From a virus: 64,000 bases of DNA. Numbering within the stretch: the first letter of the stretch is position 1; each line of letters starts with the position of its first letter. A model generated the notes under the pieces. That model saw only the letters and a list, made by a program, of their open reading frames with translations, ran no database searches and was not told where the DNA came from. The stretch lies in IMG/VR virus record IMGVR_UViG_3300031787_000096, positions 1 to 64,000 of that record; one strand, 5' to 3'. The position numbers were made by a program, and so were the translations under genes. Below are positions 15,212 to 26,042 of the stretch, piece after piece.

Positions 15212-18200
15212 ATGGAGATAATCGACAATTCCTCGGCCTTGCTAGGCGAAGACCTGAAGAAAGCACTCGGGAAAGGAAGTCGATTAAGAATTGCCGCATC
15301 ATGTTTTTCGATCTATGCCTTCGAAGCCCTCAGGCATGAGCTAAGCGCAATCGACGAGCTGAGATTTATTTTTACAGCGCCAACATTTATTCCGGCTCAG
15401 GCGACAGATAGACTTAAAAGAGAGCACAGAGAGTTTCACATACCAAAGAGCAGCAGAGAAAGGGGGCTATACGGAACCGAATTTGAGATACAGCTACGCA
15501 ACAAGCTGACACAAAGAGCTGTGGCACGTGAATGCGCCGAGTGGATACGCAGAAAGGCCAAGTTCAGCTCGAACACATCGCCCGCCCCAATGCAGCAATT
15601 TATCCACGTCTCACAGCCGGGGACGGATGCTGCATATATGCCGGTCAGCGGATTCACGATGGTTGACTTGGGCTACCAGAGAGGTGATGCGGTCTCGAAC
15701 TTTGTGACCAGGTTCAGCGAGCCTAGTCACACACAGGTCTACCTTCAGCTCTTTGAGCAGATTTGGGCAGACCCCGAGAAAGTAAAAGACGTAACCGAAT
15801 TAATCTGCGATCACATAGCGTCAGTATATCAAGAAAACTCGCCAGAGAAAATCTATTTCCTCATTCTGCATAATATTTTTAGAGACTTTTTGGAGACGGT
15901 GGACGCCGACAGTCTCCCAAATGACCGAACTGGGTATCAAGAAACCAAGATCTGGCAGAAGCTCTTTAACTTCCAAAGAGACGCTGCCACAGGAATAATC
16001 AACAAACTAGAGTCTTTTAATGGGTGCATTCTTGCAGACAGCGTCGGCCTTGGCAAAACCTTTACTGCACTCGCCGTCATTAAGTACTACGAGTTACGGA
16101 ATAGATCCGTTTTGGTGCTCTGCCCCAAAAAGCTTGCGGATAACTGGCGCAACTACAACACGAATCTGACAACAAACATATTTGCGAAGGATCGCTTTAA
16201 CTATGATGTATTGAACCACACGGATCTCTCTCGTAGCTCCGGGGAGTCGTACGGAATCCCGCTGAACCGAGTGAATTGGGGCAACTATGATTTAGTCGTG
16301 ATTGACGAATCGCACAACTTTCGCAATAACGATATCTATAAAGATCGAGAGACGCGTTATCAGAAGCTTATGAACCAGGTGATTCGGGCAGGCGTCAAAA
16401 CAAAAGTCTTGATGCTATCGGCGACTCCAGTGAACAATCGATTCACGGATCTCCGCAACCAACTTGCGCTTGCCTACGAGGGAGAGTCTGATGAACTTAG
16501 CAGGTATCTCAAAACAGAGGTCAGCATAGAAGAGATCTTTCGTCAGGCCCAGAGAGCATTCAACGAATGGTCATCTCAGTCTCCCGAAGAGAGGACGGCC
16601 GCTTCAATTCTGAATGCTCTCAGCTTCGATTTCTTTGAACTTCTTGATGCCGTCACGATAGCACGCTCAAGAAAACATATTGAGACTTTCTATGACACGA
16701 AGGATATCGGAAAGTTTCCACAGCGGCTGAAGCCACTCTCGTTTCACTGCCCGATCACATACCGCACTGACGTGATGGGGCTGAATGATATTTTCGCCCA
16801 ACTCTCCGTTCTCAAGTTGGCCGTCTATGCGCCGATCAGTTACGTACTGCCAAGTCGGCTTCGCAAATACGAGGAGATATATGACACACAAGTTGAAGGC
16901 GGAAGAGGAAAACTGAAGCAAGCTGATCGAGAGCGCAGCCTACAAGCTCTCATGACAACTAATCTGCTCAAGCGCCTGGAGAGCTCAGTTCAAGCCTTTC
17001 GGCTCACGCTCAGGGCTCTTTCCAGCAATATCTCGCGAAACCTGGAAGCCATTGAAACCTTTGAAAAGACAGGCCGTAATATTGAGGTGAGCGACTTCCT
17101 TGCCCAATCGAGTCAGTTTGATACAGAAGACGAAGATCTGTCTGGCCTTGATGAATTCACGGTAGGCAAGAAAATCAAGATCAGTCTTGCAGATATGGAT
17201 CTGCCGACATGGAAGCATGACCTAGCTGCTGATCTGATCTTGATCGAGGACCTCATTGCCTCAATGGAGAAGGTAGAACCTGGCGACGACTCCAAGCTGC
17301 AACATCTGCTCGGGCTGATCAAGCAGAAGGTTGATGCTCCATTGAACCCAGGTAACCGCAAGCTGCTGATCTTCACGGCTTTTGCTGACACTGCAAATTA
17401 CCTCTTCGCTAATTTGGCGCCCTTTGCACAGCAGCTGGGACTCCACGTTGGGAGGGTTACGGGCTCCGAATCGCCCAAGACCACGCTGAAGAAGGTGTAT
17501 GACTTCCAGGGTGTCCTGACGCTGTTCTCACCAAGATCGAAAGAAAAGGCCATTGTGTTTCCGGACGAGACAGCGGAGCTCGACATTCTGATCGGGACTG
17601 ATTGCATTTCCGAAGGCCAAAACCTACAGGACTGTGACTTTTTAATCAACTATGACATCCACTGGAACCCAGTCAGGATTATCCAGCGGTTTGGTCGGAT
17701 TGACAGGATTGGCTCACCCAATAGCCAGATCCAGCTTGTTAACTACTGGCCAGACATCACGCTCGATGAGTACATCAACCTCAAAGAACGTGTCGAGAAC
17801 CGAATGGTCATCACGGATATCACCGCCACAGGCGACGATAACGTGCTCACTGCCAAGTCAAGCGAGATAACCTACCGAAAGGAACAACTCAAGCGGCTCC
17901 AGGACGAGGTCATCGAGCTTGAAGATGTAAAGGCCGGCATCTCTATTACGGATCTCGGGCTGAACGATTTCCGAATGGACCTGCTCAATTACGTCAAGGA
18001 ACATGGCGATCTCGATACCGTGCCATTCGGCATGCACGCTGTCGTGCCGGCACTGCCGGAGATGGGCCTCCAGCCAGGCGTCATCTTCGCGCTAAAGAAC
18101 ATTCACGACAGCGTCAATGTCAACCAGCAGAACCGGCTGCACCCGTTCTACCTTGTCTACATCGCTGGAGACGGTCAGATCGTCGCTGACCATACAGAGG

Positions 18201-18484
18201 TCAAGCGCGTGCTCGACTTGATCCGATCCAGTTGCAAAGGGCGCATCGAGCCCATTCGCGACGTCTGCCGCATTTTCAATGAATGCACAGATGACGGGCG
18301 CAAGATGGATCATTATTCAGACCTTCTCTCAAGCGCTATCCGTTCCATGGTCGAGGTCAAGGAGGGAAAAGATATCGACAGCCTATTTAGCGGCGGAAGC
18401 ACTACAGCGTTAACCAACATCATTCAAGGGCTGGAAGACTTCGAGCTGATTGCGTTTCTGGTCGTACAAGGAGGTCACGTATGA
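15212..18484 (+). CDS. SNF2-type helicase with N-terminal PLD-like region
   Basis: The 1090-residue protein has an N-terminal alpha/beta region (1-170) resembling a PLD-like module without a visible HxK motif, then a SWI2/SNF2 ATPase: motif I DSVGLGKTFTA (about 278), II VVIDESHNF (about 365), III LSATPVNNR, and in the C-terminal half ISEGQNLQDCDFLINYDIHW with RIIQRFGRIDRIGS (about 795-835). Such proteins translocate on duplex DNA. It is the first gene of a tight locus (stop overlaps the DUF4391 start by four bases), so it probably works with the Mod and Res products in restriction of foreign DNA. Codon use is less GC-rich than the phage modules, suggesting separate acquisition. Confidence 0.88.
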   Translation: MEIIDNSSALLGEDLKKALGKGSRLRIAASCFSIYAFEALRHELSAIDELRFIFTAPTFIPAQATDRLKREHREFHIPKSSRERGLYGTEFEIQLRNKLTQRAVARECAEWIRRKAKFSSNTSPAPMQQFIHVSQPGTDAAYMPVSGFTMVDLGYQRGDAVSNFVTRFSEPSHTQVYLQLFEQIWADPEKVKDVTELICDHIASVYQENSPEKIYFLILHNIFRDFLETVDADSLPNDRTGYQETKIWQKLFNFQRDAATGIINKLESFNGCILADSVGLGKTFTALAVIKYYELRNRSVLVLCPKKLADNWRNYNTNLTTNIFAKDRFNYDVLNHTDLSRSSGESYGIPLNRVNWGNYDLVVIDESHNFRNNDIYKDRETRYQKLMNQVIRAGVKTKVLMLSATPVNNRFTDLRNQLALAYEGESDELSRYLKTEVSIEEIFRQAQRAFNEWSSQSPEERTAASILNALSFDFFELLDAVTIARSRKHIETFYDTKDIGKFPQRLKPLSFHCPITYRTDVMGLNDIFAQLSVLKLAVYAPISYVLPSRLRKYEEIYDTQVEGGRGKLKQADRERSLQALMTTNLLKRLESSVQAFRLTLRALSSNISRNLEAIETFEKTGRNIEVSDFLAQSSQFDTEDEDLSGLDEFTVGKKIKISLADMDLPTWKHDLAADLILIEDLIASMEKVEPGDDSKLQHLLGLIKQKVDAPLNPGNRKLLIFTAFADTANYLFANLAPFAQQLGLHVGRVTGSESPKTTLKKVYDFQGVLTLFSPRSKEKAIVFPDETAELDILIGTDCISEGQNLQDCDFLINYDIHWNPVRIIQRFGRIDRIGSPNSQIQLVNYWPDITLDEYINLKERVENRMVITDITATGDDNVLTAKSSEITYRKEQLKRLQDEVIELEDVKAGISITDLGLNDFRMDLLNYVKEHGDLDTVPFGMHAVVPALPEMGLQPGVIFALKNIHDSVNVNQQNRLHPFYLVYIAGDGQIVADHTEVKRVLDLIRSSCKGRIEPIRDVCRIFNECTDDGRKMDHYSDLLSSAIRSMVEVKEGKDIDSLFSGGSTTALTNIIQGLEDFELIAFLVVQGGHV

Positions 18485-19203
18485 CTCTCTACGAATGGCC
18501 ACGCGCCGCTGCATTCGGTCGCGTGATCCCCAAGAACAAGATCTACGAACACGCTGGAGCAAACACTGCACTGAAAGCGACATTCGTGCGTGAGGTTGAT
18601 CAAATTATTTGGTCGCATAAGCTTGCACCTGAGACGGTGAATGTGGTGGCGACCAAGCAGGTGAGTGAAATCCAGGTTTTCCGTATTGCCGCACACAGCG
18701 CAACATTGGATCAGGAGGTGCTGAGTGCTATTGACCAAGCCATTCCCTTTCCGCTCTTTTTTGAGGTGACTAATGGTGAACATGTCATGGTAGCCGCCGC
18801 CTACAAGCGACCAAGCGAAGCCGACAGTAGCCGCTTCGTCCTCGGCAACTACTTTCTGAGTGATTGGTTTCCAGCGAGTGGGCAGCGCACAGCCTTCCCC
18901 GTAGCGCTGAACATGTGCACGCTGTACGAACGTCTTCTTGAGCCTCTGGTAAGGCGGCAGTTGGCCCAGCTGGTTGCCAATGCGAGCGGAATCATGAACT
19001 CGCCGATCGCCCCTGAGGTCGCAGATCAACCAGTTTCACTGGAGGCCCGCATCGCCCAGGCCGAGGCGATCAAGGCAAAGGTCCATGAGGTCATGCGTAT
19101 CAGGGCACGGCTGGCACGAGAGAGACAGTTCAATAAGCGAGTTGCGATCAATGCCGAGCTACGGACAGCCAAACAAGAACTTGAACGATTATCTACAGGG
19201 TAA
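18481..19203 (+). CDS. DUF4391 domain protein
   Basis: The 240-residue protein starts LYEWPRAAAFGRVIPKNKIY EHAG and continues with FVREVDQIIWSHKLAPETVN, EIQVFRI, PFPLFFEV, FPVALNMCTLYERLLEPLV, the DUF4391 pattern, ending with a coiled coil (about 185-240). DUF4391 proteins are known mainly from loci with helicases and type III-like methyltransferases; their role is unknown. AGGAGG precedes the start, and its ATG overlaps the stop of the helicase gene. Confidence 0.85.
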   Translation: MTLYEWPRAAAFGRVIPKNKIYEHAGANTALKATFVREVDQIIWSHKLAPETVNVVATKQVSEIQVFRIAAHSATLDQEVLSAIDQAIPFPLFFEVTNGEHVMVAAAYKRPSEADSSRFVLGNYFLSDWFPASGQRTAFPVALNMCTLYERLLEPLVRRQLAQLVANASGIMNSPIAPEVADQPVSLEARIAQAEAIKAKVHEVMRIRARLARERQFNKRVAINAELRTAKQELERLSTG

Positions 19204-19243
19204 TCCCGTCAAGGCTCCAACCAACTTCTCTAAGACCACCAGC

Positions 19244-21196
19244 ATGGACAAGCTAAAGATGCACAGCCCGAATCTAAGTCAGGAGAACATCTCAAAGATT
19301 CGTGAACTGTTCCCCGCCTGCGTGACGGAAGCACGCGATGAGGCGACAGGCACAGTCCGTCTTGCGGTTGATTTTGATCAGCTCCGTCAGGAGTTGAGTG
19401 ATGAAAGCATAGAAGGTTCGCAGGAGAGATATAGATTAGATTGGCCGGGGAAGAGAAATGCAACTCTACTCGCAAATAGTCCAACGACACAAACCCTCAG
19501 GCCACTCTTAGATGAGAGCGTCGAATTTGAAACCGCAAGGCATCTGGTTATCGAGTCAGACAACATAGACGCGTTGAGGATGCTGCAGGATGCATACCTA
19601 GGTGCATGCAAGGCTATTTACATCGATCCTCCATATAACACAGGTTCCGACTTTATCTACCAAGATAGCTTTGCAACGGACAAGAGATCCTACGGCCTTA
19701 GTTCTGGTGTTGCTGATAGTGAGGGCCGGAAACTTGTTGCGAACACGAATGCCAATGGCCGCTTTCACTCTGATTGGCTCAGCATGATCTATCCAGCCCT
19801 TAAGATAGCCAGAAATCTCTTGACCGAAGATGGCCTTATATTTATCAGCATCGATCAGAACGAGGTATATAATCTTCAACGGCTTGCCTGCGAGGTTTTT
19901 GGAGAAAACAATTTTCTGAATGACTTTATTTGGGTAAACAATCTCAAAGGAAGGCAGATTAGCGGTAGTGGAGCTGCCCGCACGCATGAACACGTGCTTT
20001 TATTTGCCAAGAATGCTGAGGCAGTAGGACCTTTATATACAGACATTGCTTACGTCAAACGCCTAATGCCATCTGTATATCGTGGCTTCGATTATGAAGT
20101 CGAGGAGGATGAGCGCGGTCCCTATGTCATAAAGAATGAGCTTTACAATACAAACTCCAAGTTTAATGAAGATACACGACCAAACCTTGTATACAAAATT
20201 TTCTATAATCCCGCCACAGGTGCGGTGGACACGGGCGATCTTTCTGAGTCACCGGCCAGTGACGACTGGGTAGAAATCCTGCCTCACTCCAATAACAATG
20301 GTAGAAATAGATATCACGCATGGAGGTGGGGGCGAGATAAGGTTAAGAACGAGTATTTTGATCTGCTCTTCAAGAAAGTTGGTTCTAAATGGAAGGTTTA
20401 TACCAAGGTCAGAACCGTTAACAATACGGCGGTTAAAGATCTTATCATGGATATCTCAACTCAGTCCGGATCGCGGGACTGCGAATCTAGGCTTGGAGAA
20501 AGTTTCTTCGACTTCCCAAAGCCGGTTGATCTAGTGGAATTTCTACTCGGGTCGTGTACTAGTTGTGACTCAGATCATATTGTACTTGACTTTTTTGCAG
20601 GATCTGGAACGACCGGTGAAGCAGTATTAAGACTTAATTCCAAGGATGGAGGTAATCGTAGGTTCATCTTAGTTCAGGCCCCAGTTCTCATCAAGGCCGT
20701 CTCTCTAGAAGATTCTACTTATTCGACCATTGCTGATATTACGCGTCAACGCATTCGTGCCGTTATTGAATCACTAAACTCGCCAATTGACTCGGGCTTT
20801 CGATCTCTTTTGGTGGATTCATCAAATATGAAGGACGTGTACTATCTGCCAGATCAGCTGTCGCAGGCTAACTTGCTGGATATGGTGGACAATGTGAAGG
20901 AGGACCGAACGGGAGAAGACCTTTTATTCCAAGTATTAATCGATTGGGGAGTCGACCTTACTCTGCCCATCCGCCGCAGAACGGTGCAGGACAAGACCGT
21001 TTTCTTTGTAGATGATAATTCTCTTATCGCCTGCTTTGAGTCAACTGTTACTGAAGATCTAGTAAAAGAGCTTGCAAGTCTTGAGCCTCTGCGAGTTGTA
21101 TTCCGCGACAATGGCTTTGTCTCGGACGCGGTGAAGATCAACGTCGAGCAGATCTTCCGCCAGCTTTCGCCGACAACCGAAGTAAAGGCAATTTGA
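19244..21196 (+). CDS. mod: Type III restriction-modification DNA methyltransferase (Mod)
   Basis: Read from ATG 19244 (650 residues); the longer frame overlaps the DUF4391 gene too far. Motif IV DPPYNTG is at about residue 128, followed by a long target-recognition region, and the AdoMet-binding motif I appears late as [12 protein letters not shown] (about 448). This beta-class order and DPPY are typical of Mod subunits making N6-methyladenine. The recognition site cannot be read from sequence. It should form the modification part with the Res subunit encoded just after, whose gene starts eight bases after its stop. Confidence 0.92.
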   Translation: MDKLKMHSPNLSQENISKIRELFPACVTEARDEATGTVRLAVDFDQLRQELSDESIEGSQERYRLDWPGKRNATLLANSPTTQTLRPLLDESVEFETARHLVIESDNIDALRMLQDAYLGACKAIYIDPPYNTGSDFIYQDSFATDKRSYGLSSGVADSEGRKLVANTNANGRFHSDWLSMIYPALKIARNLLTEDGLIFISIDQNEVYNLQRLACEVFGENNFLNDFIWVNNLKGRQISGSGAARTHEHVLLFAKNAEAVGPLYTDIAYVKRLMPSVYRGFDYEVEEDERGPYVIKNELYNTNSKFNEDTRPNLVYKIFYNPATGAVDTGDLSESPASDDWVEILPHSNNNGRNRYHAWRWGRDKVKNEYFDLLFKKVGSKWKVYTKVRTVNNTAVKDLIMDISTQSGSRDCESRLGESFFDFPKPVDLVEFLLGSCTSCDSDHIVLDFFAGSGTTGEAVLRLNSKDGGNRRFILVQAPVLIKAVSLEDSTYSTIADITRQRIRAVIESLNSPIDSGFRSLLVDSSNMKDVYYLPDQLSQANLLDMVDNVKEDRTGEDLLFQVLIDWGVDLTLPIRRRTVQDKTVFFVDDNSLIACFESTVTEDLVKELASLEPLRVVFRDNGFVSDAVKINVEQIFRQLSPTTEVKAI

Positions 21197-21204
21197 GGAC
21201 TGTC

Positions 21205-24200
21205 ATGAAGCTCAGATTCAAGGTCCAGCCCTACCAGACTAATGCGGTCAATGACGTAGTCGACTGCTTCGTTGGTCAGCCAATGATCTCTAGCCTCGCA
21301 TATCGCATCGACCCCGGTAGAAATGGACAGGCAAACTTGTTCGACGAAGGTTTCAAAAATGCCGATCTTGCCCTAACGGAGGTACAAATTCTTAAAAATA
21401 TCCAAGATATCCAACGGCGCCAAAACTTACCAGTTTCGCAATCGACTTCTGAGTTCACCACCTTCGATGGTAAGAGTGCTCGAGTCCCTGCAAAGACGTC
21501 TTACAAGAATGCCGCTTTAGCAGCTTCTCGTATTCATCTCGATGTCGAGATGGAGACCGGTACGGGGAAGACATACTGCTACATCAAGACCATCTTCGAG
21601 ATGAACAAACGTTATGGTTGGTGCAAATTCATTATCATAGTCCCATCTATCGCTATTAGGGAGGGAGCCTATAAGTCGCTCCAGATTACGGCGGAACACT
21701 TCTCTGAAATTTACAGCAAGAAAGCTCGGTTCTTTATCTATAATTCCCAGCGTCCAAATGAGCTGGAAAGCTTTTCATCCGATGCTGGTATCAATGTGAT
21801 GGTGATCAATATTCAGGCGTTCAACGCTCGTGGAGCCGAAAATCGCCGCATTTATGAGGAGCTGGACGACTTCCAGTCACGCAGGCCCATCGATGTGATT
21901 GCCTCGAACCGTCCAATTCTGATCTTAGACGAGCCGCAGAAGATGGAAGGTGCTGCGACGATGGAAGCCCTGCCAAAGTTCAAGCCTTTGTTTATCCTTC
22001 GCTATTCGGCAACCCACCGTACTCATCACAACCGTGTTCACCGGCTGGATGCGCTCGACGCCTACAACCAAAAGCTGGTCAAAAAGATTGCCGTGCTTGG
22101 CATCCAGACCCGCGGGCTAGCCGGTACCAGCTCCTACCTGTATCTAGAGAGTATCGACATCTCAACCAAGGCTCCTGTGGCCCGAATCGAGTTGGAGGTA
22201 AGGCTCAAGTCTGGCGAGATCAAACGCCAAGTCCGCCGGCTTGAATTCCGCGACGACTTGTTCGTCAAGTCCGGTGAGCTTGACCAGTACCGCGGCTTTA
22301 CGATCAGCCAAATCGATGCCGTCAACGACACGGTCGAATTCACCAATGGCATCGTGTTGAGGGCTGGTGAGGCGAATGGCGATGTCTCCGAGCGTGATAT
22401 CCGCCGCATCCAGATTCGTGAAACTATTAAGGCACATCTCGATAAGGAAAAGCAGCTGTTTGTGCAGGGTATCAAGACCCTCTCTCTTTTCTTCATCGAC
22501 GAAGTGGCAAGGTATCGAGATTACGAGCAGGTTGACGAGAAAGGTGAATATGCTCGGGTCTTCGAAGAAGAATATGAACTGCTTAAGACTGAGTATCTCT
22601 CCGAGCTTGCTATTGATAATGAGGCCTATCGGGAGTATCTCGCGGCCATCGATCCAGCCAAGACCCACAATGGTTACTTTTCTAAGGACAAGAAGAGCGG
22701 CCGAGACATCAATGGAGCCATCAAGCAAGAAACTGATGCTGAGACTGGGAAGAAGGTCTCGGTCTCTCAAGACGTTGATGCTTACGACCTAATCTTAAAG
22801 AGAAAAGAGCAGCTCCTTTCTTTTGACGAGCCAACTCGTTTTATCTTCTCCCACTCGGCATTACGTGAAGGGTGGGATAATCCTAATGTATTTACTCTCT
22901 GCATGCTGAAGCACAGCGACAACGTCGTGATGCGTCGCCAAGAGGTGGGACGAGGCTTGCGATTGAGCGTCAACCAGCACGGGGACAGGATGGACCATCC
23001 GGCTGTCGTACACGACATCAACGTGTTGACCGTAGTGGCGAGCGAAAGCTACAAGGACTTTGTGGCCGGTCTCCAAAGGGAAATCGCAGAATCTCTCTCC
23101 TCGCGACCGCGGCAGGCCAATGAGGAGTATTTCACGGGCAAGACATTCACGACCGAACACGGGCCTGTTGAGGTCACCTCTGCTATGGCCAAACAGATCT
23201 ACCGATATTTGGTCAAGAATGACTACACGGACGCCTCGGATCAGATTGCGGATGCCTACCACGTAGCCAAAGCATCGGGGACGCTGGCCGACTTGCCCGA
23301 AGAACTAAAGCCTAACGAAGAGTTGGTGTTTCAGCTTATCGACAGCGTTTTCAGTGATGCTCAACTACCTAAGGTGGATGATGGTCGCAAGCCCAAGACT
23401 AATCCTCTGAACTCGAACTTCGAAAAGAAAGAGTTCCAGGAGCTTTGGGCTCGCATCAACCGCAAGGCGATCTACAAGGTGGAGTTTGACTCAGCAGAGC
23501 TCATCCGTAAGTGCGTTGGCGCGTTGGATAGCGAGCTGCGCGTTACCCCCTTGCAGTACACCGTTCAGGCTGGCGTGCAGATCGAGCAATTGACTGACGG
23601 CCAGCTTCGTGATGGAGATGCCTTCACTGTCACAAGTACGACGACGGAATATGGAAACTCTATCCACTCCCTAGTCAAATACGACCTGGTGGGGAAAGTG
23701 GCCGAGATCGCACATCTGACTCGAGACACAACAGCTACCATACTCTCTCGGATTGCCCCTGGAGTTTTCGAACAGTTCACGAAGAACCCTGAGTCTTTCA
23801 TCACAGAGGCCTCACGGATTATTTCCGAGCAGAAGGCGGCCATGGTGATCGAGCGTCTGGTGTACGACGGAGTCGACGAGAGGTACGATGTTGATATCTT
23901 TACTGCAAACCAGGCCGGCCAAGACTTCTCCCGCGCAACCTCAAAGCTGATGAATCATATTTATGACTACGCGATAACGGATTCAGATGTCGAGAGGGAT
24001 TTCGTGAGGGATCTTGATGCAAGCAGTGAAGTTGTAGTCTACGCAAAGCTGCCGCGTGGATTCCTCATCCCAACGCCGGTCGGCGACTACAACCCCGACT
24101 GGGCAATCTCGTTTAAGGCTGGGAGTGTTAAGCATATCTATTTTGTGGCAGAAACCAAGGGCACAATGTCTTCGATGAAGCTGCGAGCAATCGAGGCGGC

Positions 24201-24324
24201 CAAGATTCAATGCGCCCGCCAGTTTTTCAGCGAGATAAGTCGTTCTGTCGAATCGAATTCCGTCAAATACGATGTGGTTGACAGCTATTCAAGCCTTATG
24301 GATCTTGTTTCCCCACGTGCCTAA
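21205..24324 (+). CDS. res: Type III restriction enzyme, Res subunit
   Basis: I place the start at ATG 21205, with GAGG seven bases before it, rather than the TTG 12 bases upstream. The 1039-residue protein has an SF2 helicase: Walker [10 protein letters not shown] (about 118), Walker [10 protein letters not shown] (about 241), SATHRTHH, and [15 protein letters not shown] with [11 protein letters not shown] (about 550-590). The C terminus has an endonuclease motif, NPDWAI followed about 20 residues later by AETKG, the PD...ExK site (about 968-990). It needs ATP and pairs with Mod to cleave unmodified DNA. All key residues seem intact. Confidence 0.93.
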   Translation: MKLRFKVQPYQTNAVNDVVDCFVGQPMISSLAYRIDPGRNGQANLFDEGFKNADLALTEVQILKNIQDIQRRQNLPVSQSTSEFTTFDGKSARVPAKTSYKNAALAASRIHLDVEMETGTGKTYCYIKTIFEMNKRYGWCKFIIIVPSIAIREGAYKSLQITAEHFSEIYSKKARFFIYNSQRPNELESFSSDAGINVMVINIQAFNARGAENRRIYEELDDFQSRRPIDVIASNRPILILDEPQKMEGAATMEALPKFKPLFILRYSATHRTHHNRVHRLDALDAYNQKLVKKIAVLGIQTRGLAGTSSYLYLESIDISTKAPVARIELEVRLKSGEIKRQVRRLEFRDDLFVKSGELDQYRGFTISQIDAVNDTVEFTNGIVLRAGEANGDVSERDIRRIQIRETIKAHLDKEKQLFVQGIKTLSLFFIDEVARYRDYEQVDEKGEYARVFEEEYELLKTEYLSELAIDNEAYREYLAAIDPAKTHNGYFSKDKKSGRDINGAIKQETDAETGKKVSVSQDVDAYDLILKRKEQLLSFDEPTRFIFSHSALREGWDNPNVFTLCMLKHSDNVVMRRQEVGRGLRLSVNQHGDRMDHPAVVHDINVLTVVASESYKDFVAGLQREIAESLSSRPRQANEEYFTGKTFTTEHGPVEVTSAMAKQIYRYLVKNDYTDASDQIADAYHVAKASGTLADLPEELKPNEELVFQLIDSVFSDAQLPKVDDGRKPKTNPLNSNFEKKEFQELWARINRKAIYKVEFDSAELIRKCVGALDSELRVTPLQYTVQAGVQIEQLTDGQLRDGDAFTVTSTTTEYGNSIHSLVKYDLVGKVAEIAHLTRDTTATILSRIAPGVFEQFTKNPESFITEASRIISEQKAAMVIERLVYDGVDERYDVDIFTANQAGQDFSRATSKLMNHIYDYAITDSDVERDFVRDLDASSEVVVYAKLPRGFLIPTPVGDYNPDWAISFKAGSVKHIYFVAETKGTMSSMKLRAIEAAKIQCARQFFSEISRSVESNSVKYDVVDSYSSLMDLVSPRA

Positions 24325-24328
24325 TTGT

Positions 24329-24350
24329 CGTCGTTGTCGACGGGATTTTT
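24329..24350 (+). terminator. Probable intrinsic terminator after the restriction locus
   Basis: CGTCG (24329-24333) pairs with CGACG (24338-24342) around TTGT, followed by GGATTTTT with five T. It lies five bases after the Res stop codon on the same strand. The stem is short, so termination may be partial. Confidence 0.5.
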
Positions 24351-24517
24351 GCCGTCCTGCTGTTCCCGAGTACTAATGACAACAACGGCGATGCCACCTT
24401 GGTCTGGCATGGCTGCAGCCAAAAAGCATCCTCACACTTTCTGAGGCCACTGAGGTGGGGTTGGCCAATAAGCCGGCGCACACCCACCGCATCCCTCGGC
24501 CGTTCCTCCCGCCGCGT

Positions 24518-24555
24518 CAAGGATCGGGCCATGCGCCCCCAGGGGGGCGTCCTTG
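24518..24555. repeat. Bulged palindrome element 2
   Basis: CAAGGA (24518-24523) pairs with TCCTTG (24550-24555). Between them lie a 10-base one-sided bulge, TCGGGCCATG, and an inner stem CGCCCCC/GGGGGCG (24534-24540, 24543-24549). The same plan with a different inner stem occurs at 38221-38261. It sits about 50 bases before the sigma-like gene. Confidence 0.65.
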
Positions 24556-24606
24556 CCGTGGCGCTGCGGCCGGCCGGTGGGGGTGGGGTTCTTCGCCGTC
24601 TCCCAG

Positions 24607-25233
24607 ATGGCTCCCCTCGCTTCCCCTTCTCGCCAGCAGCCGGCCCAGGCCCTCAGCCGTTTTGCCCTCAAGGTCCGCAATGCCCTGGTGCTGGTGCACC
24701 TGCCCCTGGCCGATGCCATCGCCTCAGCCGCTGCCCGGCGGCTGTTCCCGCTGGTGGAGCGGGAGGATCTGATCCAGGTGGCCCGAGAGGCACTGGTCCG
24801 CTCCGCTCCCCGCTGCAGAGCCGGCGAGCCACCAGCGCCTTATCTCCGCCGCTGCATCAGCGGGGCCCTGCAGCATCACCTGCGCGATCGGGTGCGGCTG
24901 GTGCGCATTCCCCATTGCCTGCATGAGCAGGGCAGCTGCCCGCTGGGGCACTTCAGCCTCGATGCCAGCACTGATGGCGAGCACTGCCTGCTCGATCAGC
25001 TGGCTTCCCCTGAGCCCGAGCTGGCTTCCAGCGGGGCCGAGCAAGAGCTGGCGCTGGAGCAGTTGGTGGATCAGCTGCCCGCCGCCCAGGCCACGGCCCT
25101 GAGGCTCACGCTCCTGGAGGGCCTGTCGCTCCGCGCTGCAGCCGAGCGGCTCGAGATCAGCGCCATGTCGGTGCAGCGGGCCCAGAAGAAGGCCATCGCC
25201 GCCCTGCGTCAGCAGCTGGCAGGTGGGGGCTGA
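24607..25233 (+). CDS. Sigma-70 family RNA polymerase sigma factor, phage-type
   Basis: From ATG 24607 the protein has 208 residues. Region 2 is seen in ADAIASAAARRLFPLVERED and LIQVAREALVRSAPRCRAGE followed by YLRRCISGALQHHLRDRVRL; region 4 in LEQLVDQLPAAQATALRLTL LEGLSLRAAAERLEI and VQRAQKKAIAAL, a helix-turn-helix. It therefore has both core-binding and -35-reading parts and could direct host RNA polymerase to phage promoters. It precedes the lysis genes on the same strand. The first residues (Ser/Pro/Gln-rich) are uncertain. Confidence 0.75.
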   Translation: MAPLASPSRQQPAQALSRFALKVRNALVLVHLPLADAIASAAARRLFPLVEREDLIQVAREALVRSAPRCRAGEPPAPYLRRCISGALQHHLRDRVRLVRIPHCLHEQGSCPLGHFSLDASTDGEHCLLDQLASPEPELASSGAEQELALEQLVDQLPAAQATALRLTLLEGLSLRAAAERLEISAMSVQRAQKKAIAALRQQLAGGG

Positions 25234-25318
25234 GGCCCCTTCCTGCGAGCTGGGCTGTGGGCCGGCCTGGCAAAGGCCCATGGAGGGCTGGCCGATCTGC
25301 CTGCGGCGGCCCCAACTG

Positions 25319-25687
25319 ATGCCGATGGCACCACGTCAACTGAGCAGCAACACCGCCCCGATCCTGGCCCTGGTCGGGGCTGAGATCCTCTCGCTGATGG
25401 CCTTTGTGGGGGTCTGCGAGGTCCGCGCCAAGGACATCGCCCTGTGTGAGAGCCGTTGGGCGTTGGCCCTGCCGGCGATTGCCCTGGCGGGCCAGTCGGC
25501 CGCCACCTACTTCATTGACTCCGGCCGGGGGCATGGCCCCGGAACCGGTGGTCGCGGTCCAGGTGGCGGCGGCCCCGATGGCGGCATCCCGGCTGGCGTG
25601 GTGCGTCACCTGCCGCCCAGGAACCGGTTGGGGCAGTTCCGCACAGGCGCCAAGGATGAGGACGGGGACGATGCACTGGCTGCTTGA
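25319..25687 (+). CDS. Small membrane protein, holin candidate
   Basis: From ATG 25319 (122 residues) two hydrophobic segments are predicted: APILALVGAEILSLMAFVGV (about 13-32) and WALALPAIALAGQSAATYFI (about 45-64), then a Gly/Pro-rich charged tail. Two membrane helices and a charged end directly upstream of an endolysin fit a holin, but the sequence does not match a holin family that I know. The end overlaps the following gene by 17 bases. Confidence 0.5.
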   Translation: MPMAPRQLSSNTAPILALVGAEILSLMAFVGVCEVRAKDIALCESRWALALPAIALAGQSAATYFIDSGRGHGPGTGGRGPGGGGPDGGIPAGVVRHLPPRNRLGQFRTGAKDEDGDDALAA

Positions 25688-26042
25688 TCTGGCCGTCGCC
25701 TTCCTGGCCCTTGGGGTCCTGGAGGTCGTGGTGAAACCGCTGGCACGGCGGTTTGTGCAGCGCCGCATCCTGAGCGTCGCACCGCTGCTGTTTCGCCAGC
25801 TCGATCCCCTGCTGCCTGGGCTGCTGCAGCGCTGCTCCGGCGCCGAGCTCGAGCAGGTGGTGCGCCAGAAGCTGGAGGCCCTGACCGGTGAGAGCTGGGC
25901 CACAGACGATCTGGACCCGTTGTTTGCCCTGTTTGATCCACGGGCCGCAGCGGATCACGCGCTGGGGCAGATGGGCGATGAGGCCTTTGCGGCCTGGCTG
26001 GACGGGGCGTCGCCCGACGATCTGGATCGGTGGCAGCCATGA
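25671..26042 (+). CDS. Small protein with N-terminal membrane anchor, lysis region
   Basis: From ATG 25671 (123 residues): MHWLLDLAVAFLALGVLEVV forms an N-terminal membrane segment or signal anchor, followed by a charged helical body with an acidic C terminus (DGASPDDLDRWQP). Its stop overlaps the endolysin start by four bases. A spanin-like, holin-partner or structural role are possible; no lipobox is seen. Confidence 0.55.
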   Translation: MHWLLDLAVAFLALGVLEVVVKPLARRFVQRRILSVAPLLFRQLDPLLPGLLQRCSGAELEQVVRQKLEALTGESWATDDLDPLFALFDPRAAADHALGQMGDEAFAAWLDGASPDDLDRWQP

